DNA of 61,625 bases from contig JAJZTF010000016.1 of assembly GCA_021821945.1 (NCBI GenBank), positions 1 to 61,625 on the forward strand, given 5' to 3'. Positions 45,739 to 57,048 of the stretch are shown in pieces. The position numbers were made by a program, and so were the translations under genes. Below the pieces are notes generated by a model. It was not told the origin of the DNA. It saw only the letters and a program-made list of their open reading frames with translations, and did not search any database. Position 1 is the first letter of the stretch. Each line of letters opens with the position of its first letter. This DNA is from Pseudomonadota bacterium (GTDB lineage: Bacteria; Pseudomonadota; Gammaproteobacteria; Burkholderiales; Gallionellaceae).

Positions 45739-46953
45739 CTAACCAACGACCGAGCCCATCTTGAATATCGGCAGATACATCGCGATCACCATGCCGCCTA
45801 TCAGCGTGCCCAGGACCACCATGATGATGGGTTCCATCAGGCTGGAAAGGCCTGCTACGGCATCGTCAACCTCTTCCTCGTAGAAGTCGGCGACCTTGGA
45901 AAGCATCGAGTCCAGCGAACCCGCTTCCTCGCCTATGGCAACCATCTGGATCACCATGCTCGGGAAGACGTTGGTGTTCTGCATCGCGGATGTGAGGCTG
46001 TTGCCGGTGCTGATCTCGCGCTGTATGGCCTTGGTCGCATCGTAATAGATGATGTTGCCGGCCGCCCCCGCAACGGAATTGAAGGATTCGACCAGCGGCA
46101 CGCCGGCCGCGAACATCGTGGAGAGCGTGCGGGCCCAGCGCGCGATGGTGGCCTTGCGGATGATTTCGCCAAACAGGGGCAGTCTCAGAAACAGCCTGTC
46201 CATGAAGTATTGCATGGGGCGGCTGCGCTTCCAGGTATAGAAGAATCCGTAAATTCCGGCACCTATGCCGCCGAAAATGAAGAACCAGTACTTGACGAAG
46301 AAATCGGAAATGGCCATCACGACCAGCGTGGGTCCCGGCAGGTTGGCGCCGAAGCTCGAGAATAGCTGTTTGAATGCCGGGATCACGAAGATCATGATCA
46401 CGGCGGTGATGATGAAGGCGACGACGATGATGGAGATCGGATAGAACAGCGCCGACTTGATCTTGCCCTTGATGGCGAGGATCTTCTCCTGATAGGTCGC
46501 GAGGCGGTCCAAGAGGCTGTCCAGTATGCCGGCCGCTTCGCCTGCGCCGACGAGGTTGCAGTAAAGGTCGTCGAAATAGAGCGGATGCTTCCTGAATGCC
46601 TGCTGCAGGCTGCTCCCGGTTTCGATGTCGGTCTTGATCGAAAGCACCAGCCTGGAGACGGAGGGGTTGCTATGCCCCTTGCCCACGATGTCGAAGGCCT
46701 GCAGCAGGGGGACGCCGGAGCGCAGCATGGTGGCAAGCTGGCGGGTGAACAGCGCGATGTCCTTGGGCTTGATTGCCTTGGTGCTGGTTCGCGCGCGCTT
46801 GACCTTGGTGACCTGTATGCCCTGGCGCCTGAGCTGGGCTGAAAGGCTGGCCTCTCCGGCTGAACGGGTTTCTCCTCTGACGAACTTGCCAGATCTATCT
46901 TTGCCTTCCCAGTTGTAGGTGTATTCTTTTACATTGGTGGGTGCGACAGCCAT
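45739..46953 (-). CDS. pilC: Type IV pilus inner-membrane platform protein PilC
   Basis: 404 residues with two GspF domains (about 70-195 and 275-395), each with a pair of membrane helices. LFTRQLATMLRSGVPLLQAFDIVG and RWARTLSTMFAAGVPLVESFNSVAGAAGN are the paired family repeats; VAIGEEAGSLDSMLSKVADFYEEEVDDAV is the conserved C-terminal part. It couples the cytoplasmic pilus motor to the growing pilus. In most relatives pilB lies directly upstream; here the upstream neighbour is a CNNM-type gene. Confidence 0.96.
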   Translation of the reverse strand: MAVAPTNVKEYTYNWEGKDRSGKFVRGETRSAGEASLSAQLRRQGIQVTKVKRARTSTKAIKPKDIALFTRQLATMLRSGVPLLQAFDIVGKGHSNPSVSRLVLSIKTDIETGSSLQQAFRKHPLYFDDLYCNLVGAGEAAGILDSLLDRLATYQEKILAIKGKIKSALFYPISIIVVAFIITAVIMIFVIPAFKQLFSSFGANLPGPTLVVMAISDFFVKYWFFIFGGIGAGIYGFFYTWKRSRPMQYFMDRLFLRLPLFGEIIRKATIARWARTLSTMFAAGVPLVESFNSVAGAAGNIIYYDATKAIQREISTGNSLTSAMQNTNVFPSMVIQMVAIGEEAGSLDSMLSKVADFYEEEVDDAVAGLSSLMEPIIMVVLGTLIGGMVIAMYLPIFKMGSVVG

Positions 46954-47017
46954 AACTTTGGATTCCCCGAGTTGCCCTGGCTCAGTATCATGCCGAGCTT
47001 TCAGTGACTTGTAAAGC

Positions 47018-47026
47018 GGGGGGGGG
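47018..47026. repeat. Run of nine G in the pilC upstream region
   Basis: Nine consecutive G (C on the strand of pilC) lie about 65-73 bases upstream of the pilC start and two bases after the end of the CNNM-type gene. Such homopolymers can change length during replication; if the pilC promoter lies around it, its strength could vary. No -10/-35 pair was recognised here. Confidence 0.6.
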
Positions 47027-47028
47027 AT

Positions 47029-48321
47029 TCACTGCCTGGGTACGGTGCCAGGAAACAGCCTTGCCACTTTTACGGTGCGGTCCTGGACTTGGATGATTTC
47101 TATGGGGTAGCCTGAGATCTTGAGGCTGGTGCCCGTTTCGGGTATGTCCTCGAGGTGCTCGAGTATCAGCCCGTTCAGGGTTTTTGCGCCATCCAGCGGC
47201 AGATGCAGGCCGAGCTTGCGGTTCAGCTCGCGCAGGCTGCTGGAACCTTCGAGCAGGATGCTGCCGTCCTCCTGGCGCAGGAATTTCCCCGTCTGCGAAG
47301 GCGATTGCGTGGTGAACTCTCCTACGATCTCTTCCAGTATGTTTTCCAGCGTGACCAGTCCAAGCAGTTCCCCGTATTCATCCACCACCAGCCCCATGCG
47401 CGCATGGCGCTGCTGGAACTGCTGGAGCTGCTGGAGCAAAGGGGTGTCGGTCGGAATGAAATAGGGTTCTGCAAGGATGCTGCGAAGCTCGGCCACATCG
47501 AGGCTTGCTTCCTGGAGCAGCGCCGGCACCCGCTTGATGTGCAGTATGCCGATGATGTTGCCAGGCGTGTCTTCATATACGGGCAGGAGCGTGTGATGGC
47601 AGGTGGTGATCTGCTCGCGCAATGTTTCCTGGTCGGCATTGATGTCCAGCGACTCGATCTGGTTTCGCGGGATCATCACATGATTGACCGTGATGCGCTC
47701 CAGGTCGACCAGGTTGAGCAGCATCTTCTGGTGCTGGCGGGGCAGGAAGTGTTCGGCGTCCAGCACGAGCCCGCGCAGCTCCTCCAGCGTCATCCTCTGC
47801 TTGCTCTGGTCTGTCTGTATCCTGATGCGCAGCAGGCTTAGCAGGCCCTTGACGATCCCGCTCGCCACGACGACGACGGGATGGAACAGCTTGATAAGCG
47901 GGGAAAGCAGATAGCTCGAGGGGAGTGCCACGCGTTCCGGGTAGCTCGCCGCGATGATCTTGGGCATGATCTCGCTGAACACCAGAAGCAGGAAAGTGAT
48001 GAGCAGCGTGCCCAGCAGAAGCGCCAGCTCGCTGGTGCCGAACAGGCGCTGGATCACGATATTGGTGATCGCCGCCGCCGTGACATTGACCAGGGTGTTG
48101 CCGAAAAGGATGGATCCCAGAAGCTTGTCGACCGTGGAAAGCAGGGATGCGGTGAGCTTTGCGCCCCTTACGCCCTTTCGGACCAGATGGCTCAGCCTGT
48201 AGCGGTTCAATGCCATCATGCTGGTCTCGGAGGCGGAGAACCACGCGCCGCAGACCAGCAGCAGGAAGAGGATGAGGAGCAGCGAGTCTAGAGAGAGATC
48301 TTCCAAGGTCGGTTCACCCAC
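47029..48321 (-). CDS. CNNM/CorC-type membrane protein with CBS domains
   Basis: 430 residues. An N-terminal DUF21/CNNM transmembrane domain (about 10-195; [57 protein letters not shown]), a CBS pair (about 205-335; [49 protein letters not shown] stretch) and a CorC_HlyC C-terminal domain. Proteins of this build are linked to Mg2+/Co2+ efflux or resistance. The start is a GTG at 48321 close after lgt; a downstream TTG is possible. It follows lgt by less than ten bases overlap-adjacent, so lgt and this gene may share a transcript. Confidence 0.92.
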   Translation of the reverse strand: MGEPTLEDLSLDSLLLILFLLLVCGAWFSASETSMMALNRYRLSHLVRKGVRGAKLTASLLSTVDKLLGSILFGNTLVNVTAAAITNIVIQRLFGTSELALLLGTLLITFLLLVFSEIMPKIIAASYPERVALPSSYLLSPLIKLFHPVVVVASGIVKGLLSLLRIRIQTDQSKQRMTLEELRGLVLDAEHFLPRQHQKMLLNLVDLERITVNHVMIPRNQIESLDINADQETLREQITTCHHTLLPVYEDTPGNIIGILHIKRVPALLQEASLDVAELRSILAEPYFIPTDTPLLQQLQQFQQRHARMGLVVDEYGELLGLVTLENILEEIVGEFTTQSPSQTGKFLRQEDGSILLEGSSSLRELNRKLGLHLPLDGAKTLNGLILEHLEDIPETGTSLKISGYPIEIIQVQDRTVKVARLFPGTVPRQ

Positions 48322-49105
48322 CGCGCCCTTTGCGTCTGCTCCACGCCATCATCGCCATCCCCGCGATCACCATGGGCAGGCTGAGCCACTGGCCCATGCT
48401 GACGCCGAAGGTCATCAGTCCGAAGATGCCGTCGTCAGGGTTCCTGGCGAATTCGGCGATGAACCGGAAGCTGCCATAGCCGATCAGGAAGAGACCGGAA
48501 ATCGCCCCGGTGGGTCTCGGCTTCTTCGCGTATATCCAGAGGATCGCGAACAGCAGCACGCCTTCCAGCGCAAATTCATAGAGCTGGGAGGGGTGACGCG
48601 GCAGATTGTCCACCTTGGGGAATACCATGCCCCAGGGAAGATCTGTCGGGCGGCCCCAAAGCTCCCCGTTGATGAAATTGCCCAGCCTACCGAAAGCAAG
48701 CCCGGGAGGCACCATGGGCGCGATGAAATCCATCAGCATCAGCCAGTTGATCCTGTGCCGTCTGGCAAACAGGGCCGTTGCGGCCAATACGCCCAGGAAG
48801 CCGCCGTGGAAAGACATGCCGCCTTCCCAGACCGCGAAGATCTTCAGGGGCTCTGAAAAATAGTAGGAAGGATTGTAGAACAGCACTTCGCCGAGGCGTC
48901 CCCCGACGATCACGCCCAGTACGCCATAGAACAGCAGGTCATCCAGCATCTTGTTGTCGAGCGGAGGTTTGGTCATGTTCGCGATGCGGCGGCGTCCCAG
49001 CCAAAGAAAGGTCATGAATCCGGCCATGTACATCAGCCCATACCAGTGGACGGCGAGCGGGCCTATTTTTACCGCGACGGGATTGAATTGTGGGTAAACG
49101 AGCAT
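48314..49105 (-). CDS. lgt: Prolipoprotein diacylglyceryl transferase
   Basis: First enzyme of lipoprotein maturation: moves diacylglycerol from phosphatidylglycerol to the lipobox cysteine. 263 residues, seven membrane helices. Motifs are [38 protein letters not shown], the Lgt signature [17 protein letters not shown] and [12 protein letters not shown]. It overlaps the following CNNM-type gene by eight bases. A minus-strand TATAAT (49134-49139) lies about 30 bases upstream. Confidence 0.97.
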   Translation of the reverse strand: MLVYPQFNPVAVKIGPLAVHWYGLMYMAGFMTFLWLGRRRIANMTKPPLDNKMLDDLLFYGVLGVIVGGRLGEVLFYNPSYYFSEPLKIFAVWEGGMSFHGGFLGVLAATALFARRHRINWLMLMDFIAPMVPPGLAFGRLGNFINGELWGRPTDLPWGMVFPKVDNLPRHPSQLYEFALEGVLLFAILWIYAKKPRPTGAISGLFLIGYGSFRFIAEFARNPDDGIFGLMTFGVSMGQWLSLPMVIAGMAMMAWSRRKGRGG

Positions 49106-49133
49106 GGTGGAATGAGGTAGAATTGACGGCCTG

Positions 49134-49139
49134 ATTATA
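49134..49139 (-). promoter_or_regulatory. -10 element in front of lgt
   Basis: A perfect TATAAT on the minus strand in the 50-base lgt-ilvD spacer would start transcription about 22 bases before the lgt ATG. No clear -35 accompanies it. Confidence 0.35.
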
Positions 49140-49155
49140 GCCTACGAGAGACATC

Positions 49156-51000
49156 ATGCCAGTTTACCGCTCACGCACATCCACTCATGGCCGCAATATG
49201 GCCGGCGCACGCTCGCTTTGGCGCGCGACCGGCATGAAGGATGGGGATTTCGGCAAGCCCATCATCGCTATTGCCAATTCGTTCACGCAGTTCGTCCCGG
49301 GGCACGTGCACCTCAAGGACATGGGGCAGCTGGTCGCGCGCGAAATAGAAAAGGCCGGCGGCATCGCGAAGGAATTCAACACCATTGCGGTTGATGACGG
49401 CATCGCGATGGGTCATGACGGCATGCTGTATTCCCTGCCCAGCCGGGACCTGATCGCGGACTCGGTCGAATACATGGTCAACGCGCACTGCGCAGATGCG
49501 CTGGTCTGCATCTCGAACTGCGACAAGATCACGCCTGGCATGCTGATGGCCGCGATGCGCCTGAACATCCCGGTGGTGTTCGTGTCGGGCGGCCCGATGG
49601 AGGCAGGAAAGGTGAACTGGCAGGGCAAGGTGAAGGGACTGGACCTGGTCGATGCGATGGTCGCCGCGGCAGACAGCCGCATCAGCGACGAGGAGGTCGA
49701 TGCGATAGAGCGCTCGGCCTGCCCCACCTGCGGCTCCTGTTCCGGCATGTTCACCGCCAATTCGATGAATTGCCTGACCGAGGCCCTGGGGCTGTCGTTG
49801 CCTGGCAACGGGACGCTGGTCGCGACCCACGCCGAACGCAAGGCGCTTTTCCTGCGCGCAGGCAGCCTCATCGTCGAGTTGTGCCGCCGCTATTACGAAG
49901 AAGATGATGCCTCCGTTCTGCCGCGCAGCATCGCAAGTCTTTCCGCATTCGAGAATGCGATGACGCTGGATATCGCGATGGGCGGATCGACCAATACGGT
50001 TTTGCATCTTCTGGCGGTTGCCCATGAGGCGGGCGTGAACTTCACGATGAAGGACATGGACAGGCTTTCGCGCCATGTGCCGACACTTTGCAAGGTCGCG
50101 CCATCGAGCGAATACCACATGGAAGACGTGCACCGCGCAGGCGGCATACCCGCGATCCTGGGGGAGCTCGGCAGGGCGGGGCTGCTGCATGGAGATGTGG
50201 GCACGGTGCACAGCAGGACCCTCATGGAAGGATTGAAGCGCTGGGACATCGCGGAAGGCGGCGAGGAGGCGGTCAGGTTCTTCCGCGCGGCACCCGGGGG
50301 CATTCCAACCACGATCGCGTTTTCCCAGTCCATGCTCTACCCTGAGCCGGATCTTGACCGGGTATCGGGCTGCATAAGGGACAAGGAGCACGCCTACAGC
50401 CAGGACGGAGGGCTTGCGGTGCTGTACGGCAACATCGCGCTTGACGGCTGCATCGTGAAGACGGCGGGAGTGGATGCGGCCAATTTGAAATTCAAAGGGC
50501 GTGCCCGGGTGTTCGAGAGCCAGGACGAGGCAGTCGCGGCCATCCTTTCAGACAGCATCGTCGCGGGCGACGTGGTCGTGATCCGCTACGAGGGCCCGAG
50601 GGGCGGTCCTGGCATGCAGGAGATGCTCTATCCGACTTCGTATCTCAAGTCCAAGGGGCTGGGCAAGGCATGCGCGCTGCTCACCGATGGCCGCTTCTCC
50701 GGCGGGACTTCCGGCCTTTCCATAGGCCATGTCTCTCCCGAAGCCGCGAGCGGCGGCGCGATCGCGCTCGTGCAGGAGGGGGACTCGATAGAGATCGACA
50801 TACCCAATCGCAGCATCGCGCTTGCGATACCTGAAGCCGAGCTTGCCGCCCGCAGGGCCGCGATGGAGGCCAGGGGAAGCATGGCCTGGAAGCCTTCAAG
50901 CCGCGACAGGAAGGTGTCTGTCGCATTGAGGGCCTATGCCGCGATGACCACCAGCGCGGACAGGGGCGCGGTGCGCGACGTGACGAGGATAGAGAAATGA
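49156..51000 (+). CDS. ilvD: Dihydroxy-acid dehydratase
   Basis: Iron-sulfur enzyme for the third common step of valine and isoleucine synthesis. 614 residues. Cluster and active-site regions are [55 protein letters not shown], and near the end [24 protein letters not shown] with [15 protein letters not shown]. Length and motifs fit the long E. coli-type enzyme. Divergent from lgt; its stop overlaps the next start. Confidence 0.98.
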   Translation: MPVYRSRTSTHGRNMAGARSLWRATGMKDGDFGKPIIAIANSFTQFVPGHVHLKDMGQLVAREIEKAGGIAKEFNTIAVDDGIAMGHDGMLYSLPSRDLIADSVEYMVNAHCADALVCISNCDKITPGMLMAAMRLNIPVVFVSGGPMEAGKVNWQGKVKGLDLVDAMVAAADSRISDEEVDAIERSACPTCGSCSGMFTANSMNCLTEALGLSLPGNGTLVATHAERKALFLRAGSLIVELCRRYYEEDDASVLPRSIASLSAFENAMTLDIAMGGSTNTVLHLLAVAHEAGVNFTMKDMDRLSRHVPTLCKVAPSSEYHMEDVHRAGGIPAILGELGRAGLLHGDVGTVHSRTLMEGLKRWDIAEGGEEAVRFFRAAPGGIPTTIAFSQSMLYPEPDLDRVSGCIRDKEHAYSQDGGLAVLYGNIALDGCIVKTAGVDAANLKFKGRARVFESQDEAVAAILSDSIVAGDVVVIRYEGPRGGPGMQEMLYPTSYLKSKGLGKACALLTDGRFSGGTSGLSIGHVSPEAASGGAIALVQEGDSIEIDIPNRSIALAIPEAELAARRAAMEARGSMAWKPSSRDRKVSVALRAYAAMTTSADRGAVRDVTRIEK

Positions 51001-51902
51001 TCAGCGAATTGAATGCACAGTTTGGCATCCAGGGCGAGCTCGATTTCGTCGAGGATGGGAGCGGTCTTATCCTTTCGCGGATAACCAATGCGCATGGCTC
51101 AGGGACGCTCTGCCTGCAGGGCGCGCATCTGATGAGCTGGCAACCCGTGGGTCAGAAAGCGCCCGTGATTTGGTTGTCGAAGGATGCGAAGCTCGCGGTT
51201 GGCAAGTCTATCCGCGGCGGCGCGCCCGTCTGCTGGCCGTGGTTTGGCGCGCATGCGACTGAATCCGCATTTCCCGGTCACGGATTTGCGCGCACCGTGC
51301 CTTGGCGTGTGATCGAATCGGGCAGGGATGTCGGTGGCGAGACGCGCCTGGTGCTGCGTCTCGTTGCTTCGGAAAAGACTCTGGAGCAGTGGCCGCATGC
51401 ATGCAACCTGGATCTCGCCATCACCTTCGGCGAATCGCTGCGCATGGAATTGACCACCGAGAACACGGGCAACGAGGACTTCGTGATAGGCGAGGCATTG
51501 CACACCTATTTCCAGATAGGCGACATCTCGGAGGTCAGCGTGAAGGGCCTTGAAGGATGCGAATACTGGGACAAGGTCGGCGGCTCAAACCTCAAGCGGC
51601 AGGAGGGCGAGATCCGCTTTACGGGGGAGACCGACAGGGTCTACATCAACACCGCATCCGAGTGCGTGATCCGGGATGACAGGCTCAGGCGCAGCATCCA
51701 TGTTGCCAAGTCGGGCAGCCTCTCTACGGTGGTCTGGACACCCTGGGTGGAGAAGGCGAACAAGATGGGGGACATGGGCCAGCCCGACGGATGGCGCGAG
51801 ATGCTCTGCGTGGAATCGGCGAACGCGCTCGACAACCAGGTGAAGGTCGCGGCAGGGACGCGCCATACGCTGATCGTCGAGTACCGCGCCGTTTCATACT
51901 GA
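50997..51902 (+). CDS. D-hexose-6-phosphate mutarotase (YeaD-like aldose epimerase)
   Basis: 301 residues of the galactose-mutarotase-like fold. Family stretches are [64 protein letters not shown] and the C-terminal ETDRVYINT and [12 protein letters not shown]. The enzyme speeds anomer exchange of sugar phosphates. The ATG overlaps the ilvD stop (ATGA), so it is coupled to ilvD for no obvious metabolic reason. Confidence 0.93.
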   Translation: MISELNAQFGIQGELDFVEDGSGLILSRITNAHGSGTLCLQGAHLMSWQPVGQKAPVIWLSKDAKLAVGKSIRGGAPVCWPWFGAHATESAFPGHGFARTVPWRVIESGRDVGGETRLVLRLVASEKTLEQWPHACNLDLAITFGESLRMELTTENTGNEDFVIGEALHTYFQIGDISEVSVKGLEGCEYWDKVGGSNLKRQEGEIRFTGETDRVYINTASECVIRDDRLRRSIHVAKSGSLSTVVWTPWVEKANKMGDMGQPDGWREMLCVESANALDNQVKVAAGTRHTLIVEYRAVSY

Positions 51903-51951
51903 GTCTGTGCCCCGCGCATCTTCCTTGGTTTTTCGATGTCAGGAGAAGCAA

Positions 51952-52347
51952 ATGAGACCGATCGTCGCAGGCGTCGCACTGGCAATGAGCGCGGGCATGG
52001 CTGGGGCGCGGGAAATGCCTCCCGTGGCGCAGAAGAACAACTGCGCGGTCTGCCATGCGATCGATCACAGGGTTGTAGGCCCGGCGTGGATGGAGATCTC
52101 GAAAAGATACAAGGATGCAAAGACCTACAGGTATTCGGTCAACGGTTCTGCAGAGCCTGATGCGAAGGAATATCCCCTGGTCGAAGGGCTGATGCGCAAG
52201 ATATCCCATGGAGGGCACGGCAACTGGGGGGAGGCGCCGATGATCGCGAACGATCCCGGTGAGGCCAATCAGGAAGAAATCAGGCAGATGGTGGAATACA
52301 TCTTGGGACTGGCCAGACAGAAGCCCCGTTCCGGGTCCTCAAATTGA
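51952..52347 (+). CDS. Periplasmic class I c-type cytochrome
   Basis: 131 residues from the ATG at 51952, which gives a signal peptide (MRPIVAGVALAMSAGMAGA). Heme is bound by CAVCH at residues 31-35; the distal methionine is probably in NWGEAPMIAND. VGPAWMEISKRYKD and EEIRQMVEYILGL fit cytochrome c551/c552-type carriers. AGGAG lies eight bases before the start. It is a small soluble electron carrier; its partner is not evident from neighbours. Confidence 0.94.
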   Translation: MRPIVAGVALAMSAGMAGAREMPPVAQKNNCAVCHAIDHRVVGPAWMEISKRYKDAKTYRYSVNGSAEPDAKEYPLVEGLMRKISHGGHGNWGEAPMIANDPGEANQEEIRQMVEYILGLARQKPRSGSSN

Positions 52348-52373
52348 CAAGAGGCGCGCCCGCTCCGCATAAT
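52344..52373 (+). promoter_or_regulatory. Sigma-70 promoter of the liv operon
   Basis: TTGACA at 52344-52349, 18 bases, then CATAAT at 52368-52373. The -35 overlaps the stop codon of the cytochrome gene. Predicted start of transcription is about 25 bases before the livK ATG. Confidence 0.62.
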
Positions 52374-52404
52374 CCAGACGTTTGTCGTTCACCAGGAATC
52401 TGAA

Positions 52405-53550
52405 ATGCGCTATGTCCCCCTATTGTTGGCAACACTGCTGCTTGCCGCCTGCGGCAAGTCCGCGACGGATCAGCCGTCCGATAGCCTGACGGTGCGCATC
52501 GGCGCAGCGGCTCCCTTGACCGGTCCGCAGGCCCATCTGGGAAAGGACAACGAGAACGGTACCCGCATGGCGATAGAGGATGCGAACGCAAAAGGCATCT
52601 CGATAGGCGGCAAGAAGGTGCACTTCGAACTCGTGAGCGAGGACGATCAGGCCGATCCCAAGACCGCGACCATCGTCGCGCAGAAGCTGGTTGACGACAA
52701 CGTCAGCGGCGTGATCGGGCACCTCAATTCGGGCACCACCATACCTGCCGCGAAGATATACAGCGACAACGGCATCCCGCAGATTTCCCCTTCCGCAACG
52801 GCAGTCGCCTATACCCATCAGGGGTTCAGGACCGCATTCCGGGTGATGGCCAACGATGCGCAGCAGGGTCATGCATTGGGTGTCTATGCTGCGAAGAATC
52901 TGGGCGCCAGGAGGATAGCGGTGATCGACGACCGCACCGCATACGGGCAGGGGCTGGCCGACGAATTCATCAAGGCGGTCACGGCCCTGGGCGCCGAAGT
53001 CGTCTCGCATGAATACACGAGCGACAAGTCGGTGGACTTCACGGCCGTCCTGACCGCCGTCAAGGCAAAGCAGCCTGATCTCCTGTTCTATGGCGGAATG
53101 GATGCGCAGGGCGGGCCGATGGCAAGACAGATCAAGGCGCTTGCCCTTAACGTCAGGTTCATGATGGGCGATGGCGGACGCACGCCGGAATTCATCAGGC
53201 TTGCAGGCGATGCGGCCAAGGACGTGTATGGTTCGCTGCCCGGCGTGCCGCTCGAGAAGATGTCAGGAGGCGCGGAATTTGCAAAACGCTACGAGTCGGA
53301 ATTCAAGCAGCCCATCCAGCTCTATGCGCCCTACTGCTATGACGCGGTCAACGTGATGATCGCCGCGATGCAGAAGGCCGGCTCGACCGATCCTGCAAAA
53401 TATCTGCCCGCGCTCGCGGCCATTTCGCACGACGGCATCACCGCAAGAATCCAGTTCGATGGCAATGGCGACCTGAAGGGTGGTGCCGTCACCCTCTATC
53501 AGGTGCAGCAGGGGCAATGGCAACCTCTGGAGACCATAGGCGGGCAGTGA
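52405..53550 (+). CDS. livK: Branched-chain amino-acid ABC transporter, substrate-binding lipoprotein
   Basis: 381 residues. Lipoprotein signal MRYVPLLLATLLLAAC with the lipid-modified cysteine at residue 16. The mature part is a type I periplasmic binding protein: VRIGAAAPLTGPQAHLGKDNENGTRMAIEDAN, DNVSGVIGHLNSGTTIPAAKIY and RRIAVIDDRTAYGQGLADEF are typical of the LIV-binding family. Ligands are probably leucine, isoleucine and valine. A short in-frame gap of 25 bases separates it from livH. Confidence 0.95.
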   Translation: MRYVPLLLATLLLAACGKSATDQPSDSLTVRIGAAAPLTGPQAHLGKDNENGTRMAIEDANAKGISIGGKKVHFELVSEDDQADPKTATIVAQKLVDDNVSGVIGHLNSGTTIPAAKIYSDNGIPQISPSATAVAYTHQGFRTAFRVMANDAQQGHALGVYAAKNLGARRIAVIDDRTAYGQGLADEFIKAVTALGAEVVSHEYTSDKSVDFTAVLTAVKAKQPDLLFYGGMDAQGGPMARQIKALALNVRFMMGDGGRTPEFIRLAGDAAKDVYGSLPGVPLEKMSGGAEFAKRYESEFKQPIQLYAPYCYDAVNVMIAAMQKAGSTDPAKYLPALAAISHDGITARIQFDGNGDLKGGAVTLYQVQQGQWQPLETIGGQ

Positions 53551-53575
53551 TACTCTGCCCTCCGCTCCCGAATAA

Positions 53576-54493
53576 ATGGAAATATTCTTACAGCAGATCA
53601 TCAACGGGCTGGTTCAGGGCAGCGTTTATGCGCTGGTGGCCCTGGGCTACACGATGGTGTACGGCATACTGGGGCTGATCAATTTCGCGCACGGCGAGGT
53701 GGTGATGATGGGCGCGATGGTCTCGCTTTCCGCGCTGTCGCTGATGGCGGGCCTTCCTCCCCTGGTCTCCCTGCCGTTGAGCCTGTTGCTTGCGGTTGCC
53801 TTTTGCATGCTGCTGGGTTATGGCATAGAGCGCATCGCCTACCGCCCCCTGCGCCATGCGCCGAGGCTGGCACCTTTGATCACCGCGATAGGCGTTTCCA
53901 TCGTGCTGCAGAATCTGGCGATGCTGATATGGGGGCGCGACTACCATTCCTTCCCGCAGTTATTCGCGAACCATGCGCACAGGATGGCTGGCGCGATCAT
54001 CAACGACATCCAGCTCGCCATCGTGGTTGCGGCGTTCTTGATGATGGCAGGCCTCATGCTCGTGGTTCACAGGACGCGCCTGGGCCGCGCGATGCGCGCG
54101 GTCGCGGAGAACCAGCATGCCGCGCAGCTGATGGGCGTGGATGTCAACCGCGTGGTCTCGGTTACCTTCATGATGGGCTCGGCGCTTGCCGCAGTTGCGG
54201 GAGTGATGGTCAGCGCGAACTACGGGCTTGCGCATTACTACATGGGATTCCTGCTGGGGCTCAAGGCGTTCACTGCGGCGGTGCTCGGCGGGATCGGCAA
54301 CCTGCGCGGCGCGATGCTGGGCGGGCTGCTGCTCGGGCTGATCGAGAGCCTGGGCGCCGGCTATATCGGCGACATCACGGGCGGCTTCATGGGCAGCCAG
54401 TATCAGGACGTGTTTGCCTTCCTGGTGCTGATCGCGGTTCTGATCTTCCGTCCGTCCGGACTGCTGGGAGAGCGCCTTGCCGAACGCGCATGA
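53576..54493 (+). CDS. livH: Branched-chain amino-acid ABC transporter permease LivH
   Basis: 305 residues with eight or so membrane helices. LQQIINGLVQGSVYALVALGYTMVYGILGLINFAHGE is the LivH signature at the N-terminus; RAVAENQHAAQLMGVDVNRV is the ATPase-contact loop; GLKAFTAAVLGGIGNLRGAMLGGLLLG follows. It forms the channel with LivM and overlaps it by 17 bases. Confidence 0.97.
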   Translation: MEIFLQQIINGLVQGSVYALVALGYTMVYGILGLINFAHGEVVMMGAMVSLSALSLMAGLPPLVSLPLSLLLAVAFCMLLGYGIERIAYRPLRHAPRLAPLITAIGVSIVLQNLAMLIWGRDYHSFPQLFANHAHRMAGAIINDIQLAIVVAAFLMMAGLMLVVHRTRLGRAMRAVAENQHAAQLMGVDVNRVVSVTFMMGSALAAVAGVMVSANYGLAHYYMGFLLGLKAFTAAVLGGIGNLRGAMLGGLLLGLIESLGAGYIGDITGGFMGSQYQDVFAFLVLIAVLIFRPSGLLGERLAERA

Positions 54494-55595
54494 GGCCGGC
54501 ATTTTCAAGCGCCAGCGAAGACGCATCCTGCTGGCCGCAATCCTTCTGGTTCTGCCATTCGCGGTAGACGGGATTCTCGGCCGCGGCTGGCTGCGCATCG
54601 TCGATTTCGCGATGCTCTACATCATGCTGGCACTGGGCCTCAACATCGTGGTGGGTTATGCGGGACTTCTGGATCTCGGATATATCGCCTTCTTCGCGGT
54701 GGGTGCCTACTGCTATGCGCTCTCGGCCTCTCCCCATCTGGCGCTCGCCTTCCCGCAGCTTTTTCCGGATGGCGTGCACCTTTCCTTCCTCATCGTGCTG
54801 CCCGCTGCGGCGCTTTTGGCTGGCGGCATGGGCGTGCTTCTGGGTGCGCCCACATTGAAGCTGCGAGGGGATTATCTTGCGATCGTCACGCTGGGATTCG
54901 GGGAGATCATTCGCATCTTCATGAACAATCTGAATGCGCCCGTGAATCTGACCAATGGCCCGCAGGGCATCAGCCGCATCGATCCGATCAGCATCGCGGG
55001 CCTTTCTCTCAACGCAACGCAAAGAATATTCGGGATCACGCTTCCTTCCGTTCATCTTTATTTCTATCTCTTTCTTTGCTTTGCCGGACTCGTGGTGTTC
55101 GTCTCGCAGCGCCTCGAGAAATCGCGCATCGGGCGCGCCTGGATGGCGATCAGGGAAGACGAGATCGCGGCTTCCGCGATGGGCATCAACACCAGGAACC
55201 TGAAACTTCTGGCCTTCGCGATGGGCGCCGCATCCGGCGGAATTTCCGGCACGCTGTTCGCAGGATTCCAGGGTTTCGTGAGCCCGGAGAGCTTCAGCCT
55301 GATGGAATCCGTGATGGTGCTTTGCATGGTGGTTCTGGGCGGCATGGGACATATATACGGAGTGATCCTGGGCGGACTCCTGCTTGCGCTGTTGCCGGAA
55401 TTGCTGCGCCACAGCGTCTTGCCAATGCAGCAGGCGCTTTTTGGCAAGACCATCATCGATCCTGAGAGCCTGCGCATGCTGCTGTTCGGCATCGCGCTGA
55501 TCCTGGTGATGCTTTACCGCCCGGCGGGTCTCTGGCCATCCAGGGTGCGCCGCCGCGAACTTTCGTCCGATGAGAGGCCGGATGAAACTGCTTGA
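54477..55595 (+). CDS. livM: Branched-chain amino-acid ABC transporter permease LivM
   Basis: 372 residues. LGLNIVVGYAGLLDLGYIAFFAVGAY is the family N-terminal block; the ATPase-contact loop is RAWMAIREDEIAASAMGINTRNLKLLAFAMGAASGG; MESVMVLCMVVLGGMGHIYGVILGG follows. The start is a TTG inside livH, with an ATG 18 codons or so further being less likely. It overlaps the livG frame at the 3' end. Confidence 0.96.
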   Translation: MPNAHEAGIFKRQRRRILLAAILLVLPFAVDGILGRGWLRIVDFAMLYIMLALGLNIVVGYAGLLDLGYIAFFAVGAYCYALSASPHLALAFPQLFPDGVHLSFLIVLPAAALLAGGMGVLLGAPTLKLRGDYLAIVTLGFGEIIRIFMNNLNAPVNLTNGPQGISRIDPISIAGLSLNATQRIFGITLPSVHLYFYLFLCFAGLVVFVSQRLEKSRIGRAWMAIREDEIAASAMGINTRNLKLLAFAMGAASGGISGTLFAGFQGFVSPESFSLMESVMVLCMVVLGGMGHIYGVILGGLLLALLPELLRHSVLPMQQALFGKTIIDPESLRMLLFGIALILVMLYRPAGLWPSRVRRRELSSDERPDETA

Positions 55596-56338
55596 GCTTT
55601 CCGGCATAGGCAAGCGTTTCGGCGGGCTCAATGCGCTCACCGACGTGTCGCTTCATATCGGGCGGGGCGAGATATATGGCCTGATCGGGCCGAATGGCGC
55701 AGGCAAGACCACGCTCTTCAACGTGATCACGGGCCTTTATCAGCCCGATTCGGGGGAGTTCAACTTCAACGGCAAGCGCTATCGGGCGGCGAAGCCGCAT
55801 GTGCTGGCAGGCGCCGGCATCGCGAGGACCTTCCAGAACATACGCCTCTTTGCCAATCTCACGGCGCTGGAAAACGTGATGATAGGAAGGCATGTCAGGA
55901 CAAGGTCGGGCGTGATGGGCTCCATCATGAACAGCAGGGCGATGCGCCTGGAGGAGAAGGCCTGCCGTGACAAGGCAGGCGAATTGCTGAACCTCGTCGG
56001 ACTCAAAAAGCCCCATCAGACGCTGGCCAAGAATCTTTCCTACGGCGAGCAGCGCAGGCTGGAGATCGCGCGGGCGCTGGCAATGGAGCCTCTCCTCCTC
56101 GCGCTCGATGAGCCTGCCGCAGGAATGAATGCGACAGAGACGGAGAATCTCAAAGAACTGATAGAAGGCATAAGAAATGCCGGCATCACGGTGCTACTGA
56201 TCGAACACGACGTCAAGCTGATCATGGGGCTTTGCGACCGGGTGGCGGTGCTGGATTACGGGCGCAAGATCGCGGAGGGCGTGCCGGACGAGGTCAGAAA
56301 TGATCCCCAGGTGATTTCTGCCTATCTCGGGGTGGACG

Positions 56339-56346
<8 letters not shown>
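55570..56346 (+). CDS. livG: Branched-chain amino-acid ABC transporter ATPase LivG
   Basis: 258 residues from 55570; an ATG at 55582 (MKLLELSGIGKRFGG) fits the family start better. Walker A is GPNGAGKTTLFN, signature NLSYGEQRRLEIARAL, Walker B LLLALDEPAAGMN, followed by the switch histidine in LLIEHDVKLIM. RTFQNIRLFANLTALENVMIG marks the LivG rather than LivF type. Overlaps livM and livF on either side. Confidence 0.96.
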
Positions 56347-57043
<697 letters not shown>

Positions 57044-57048
57044 CAGGA

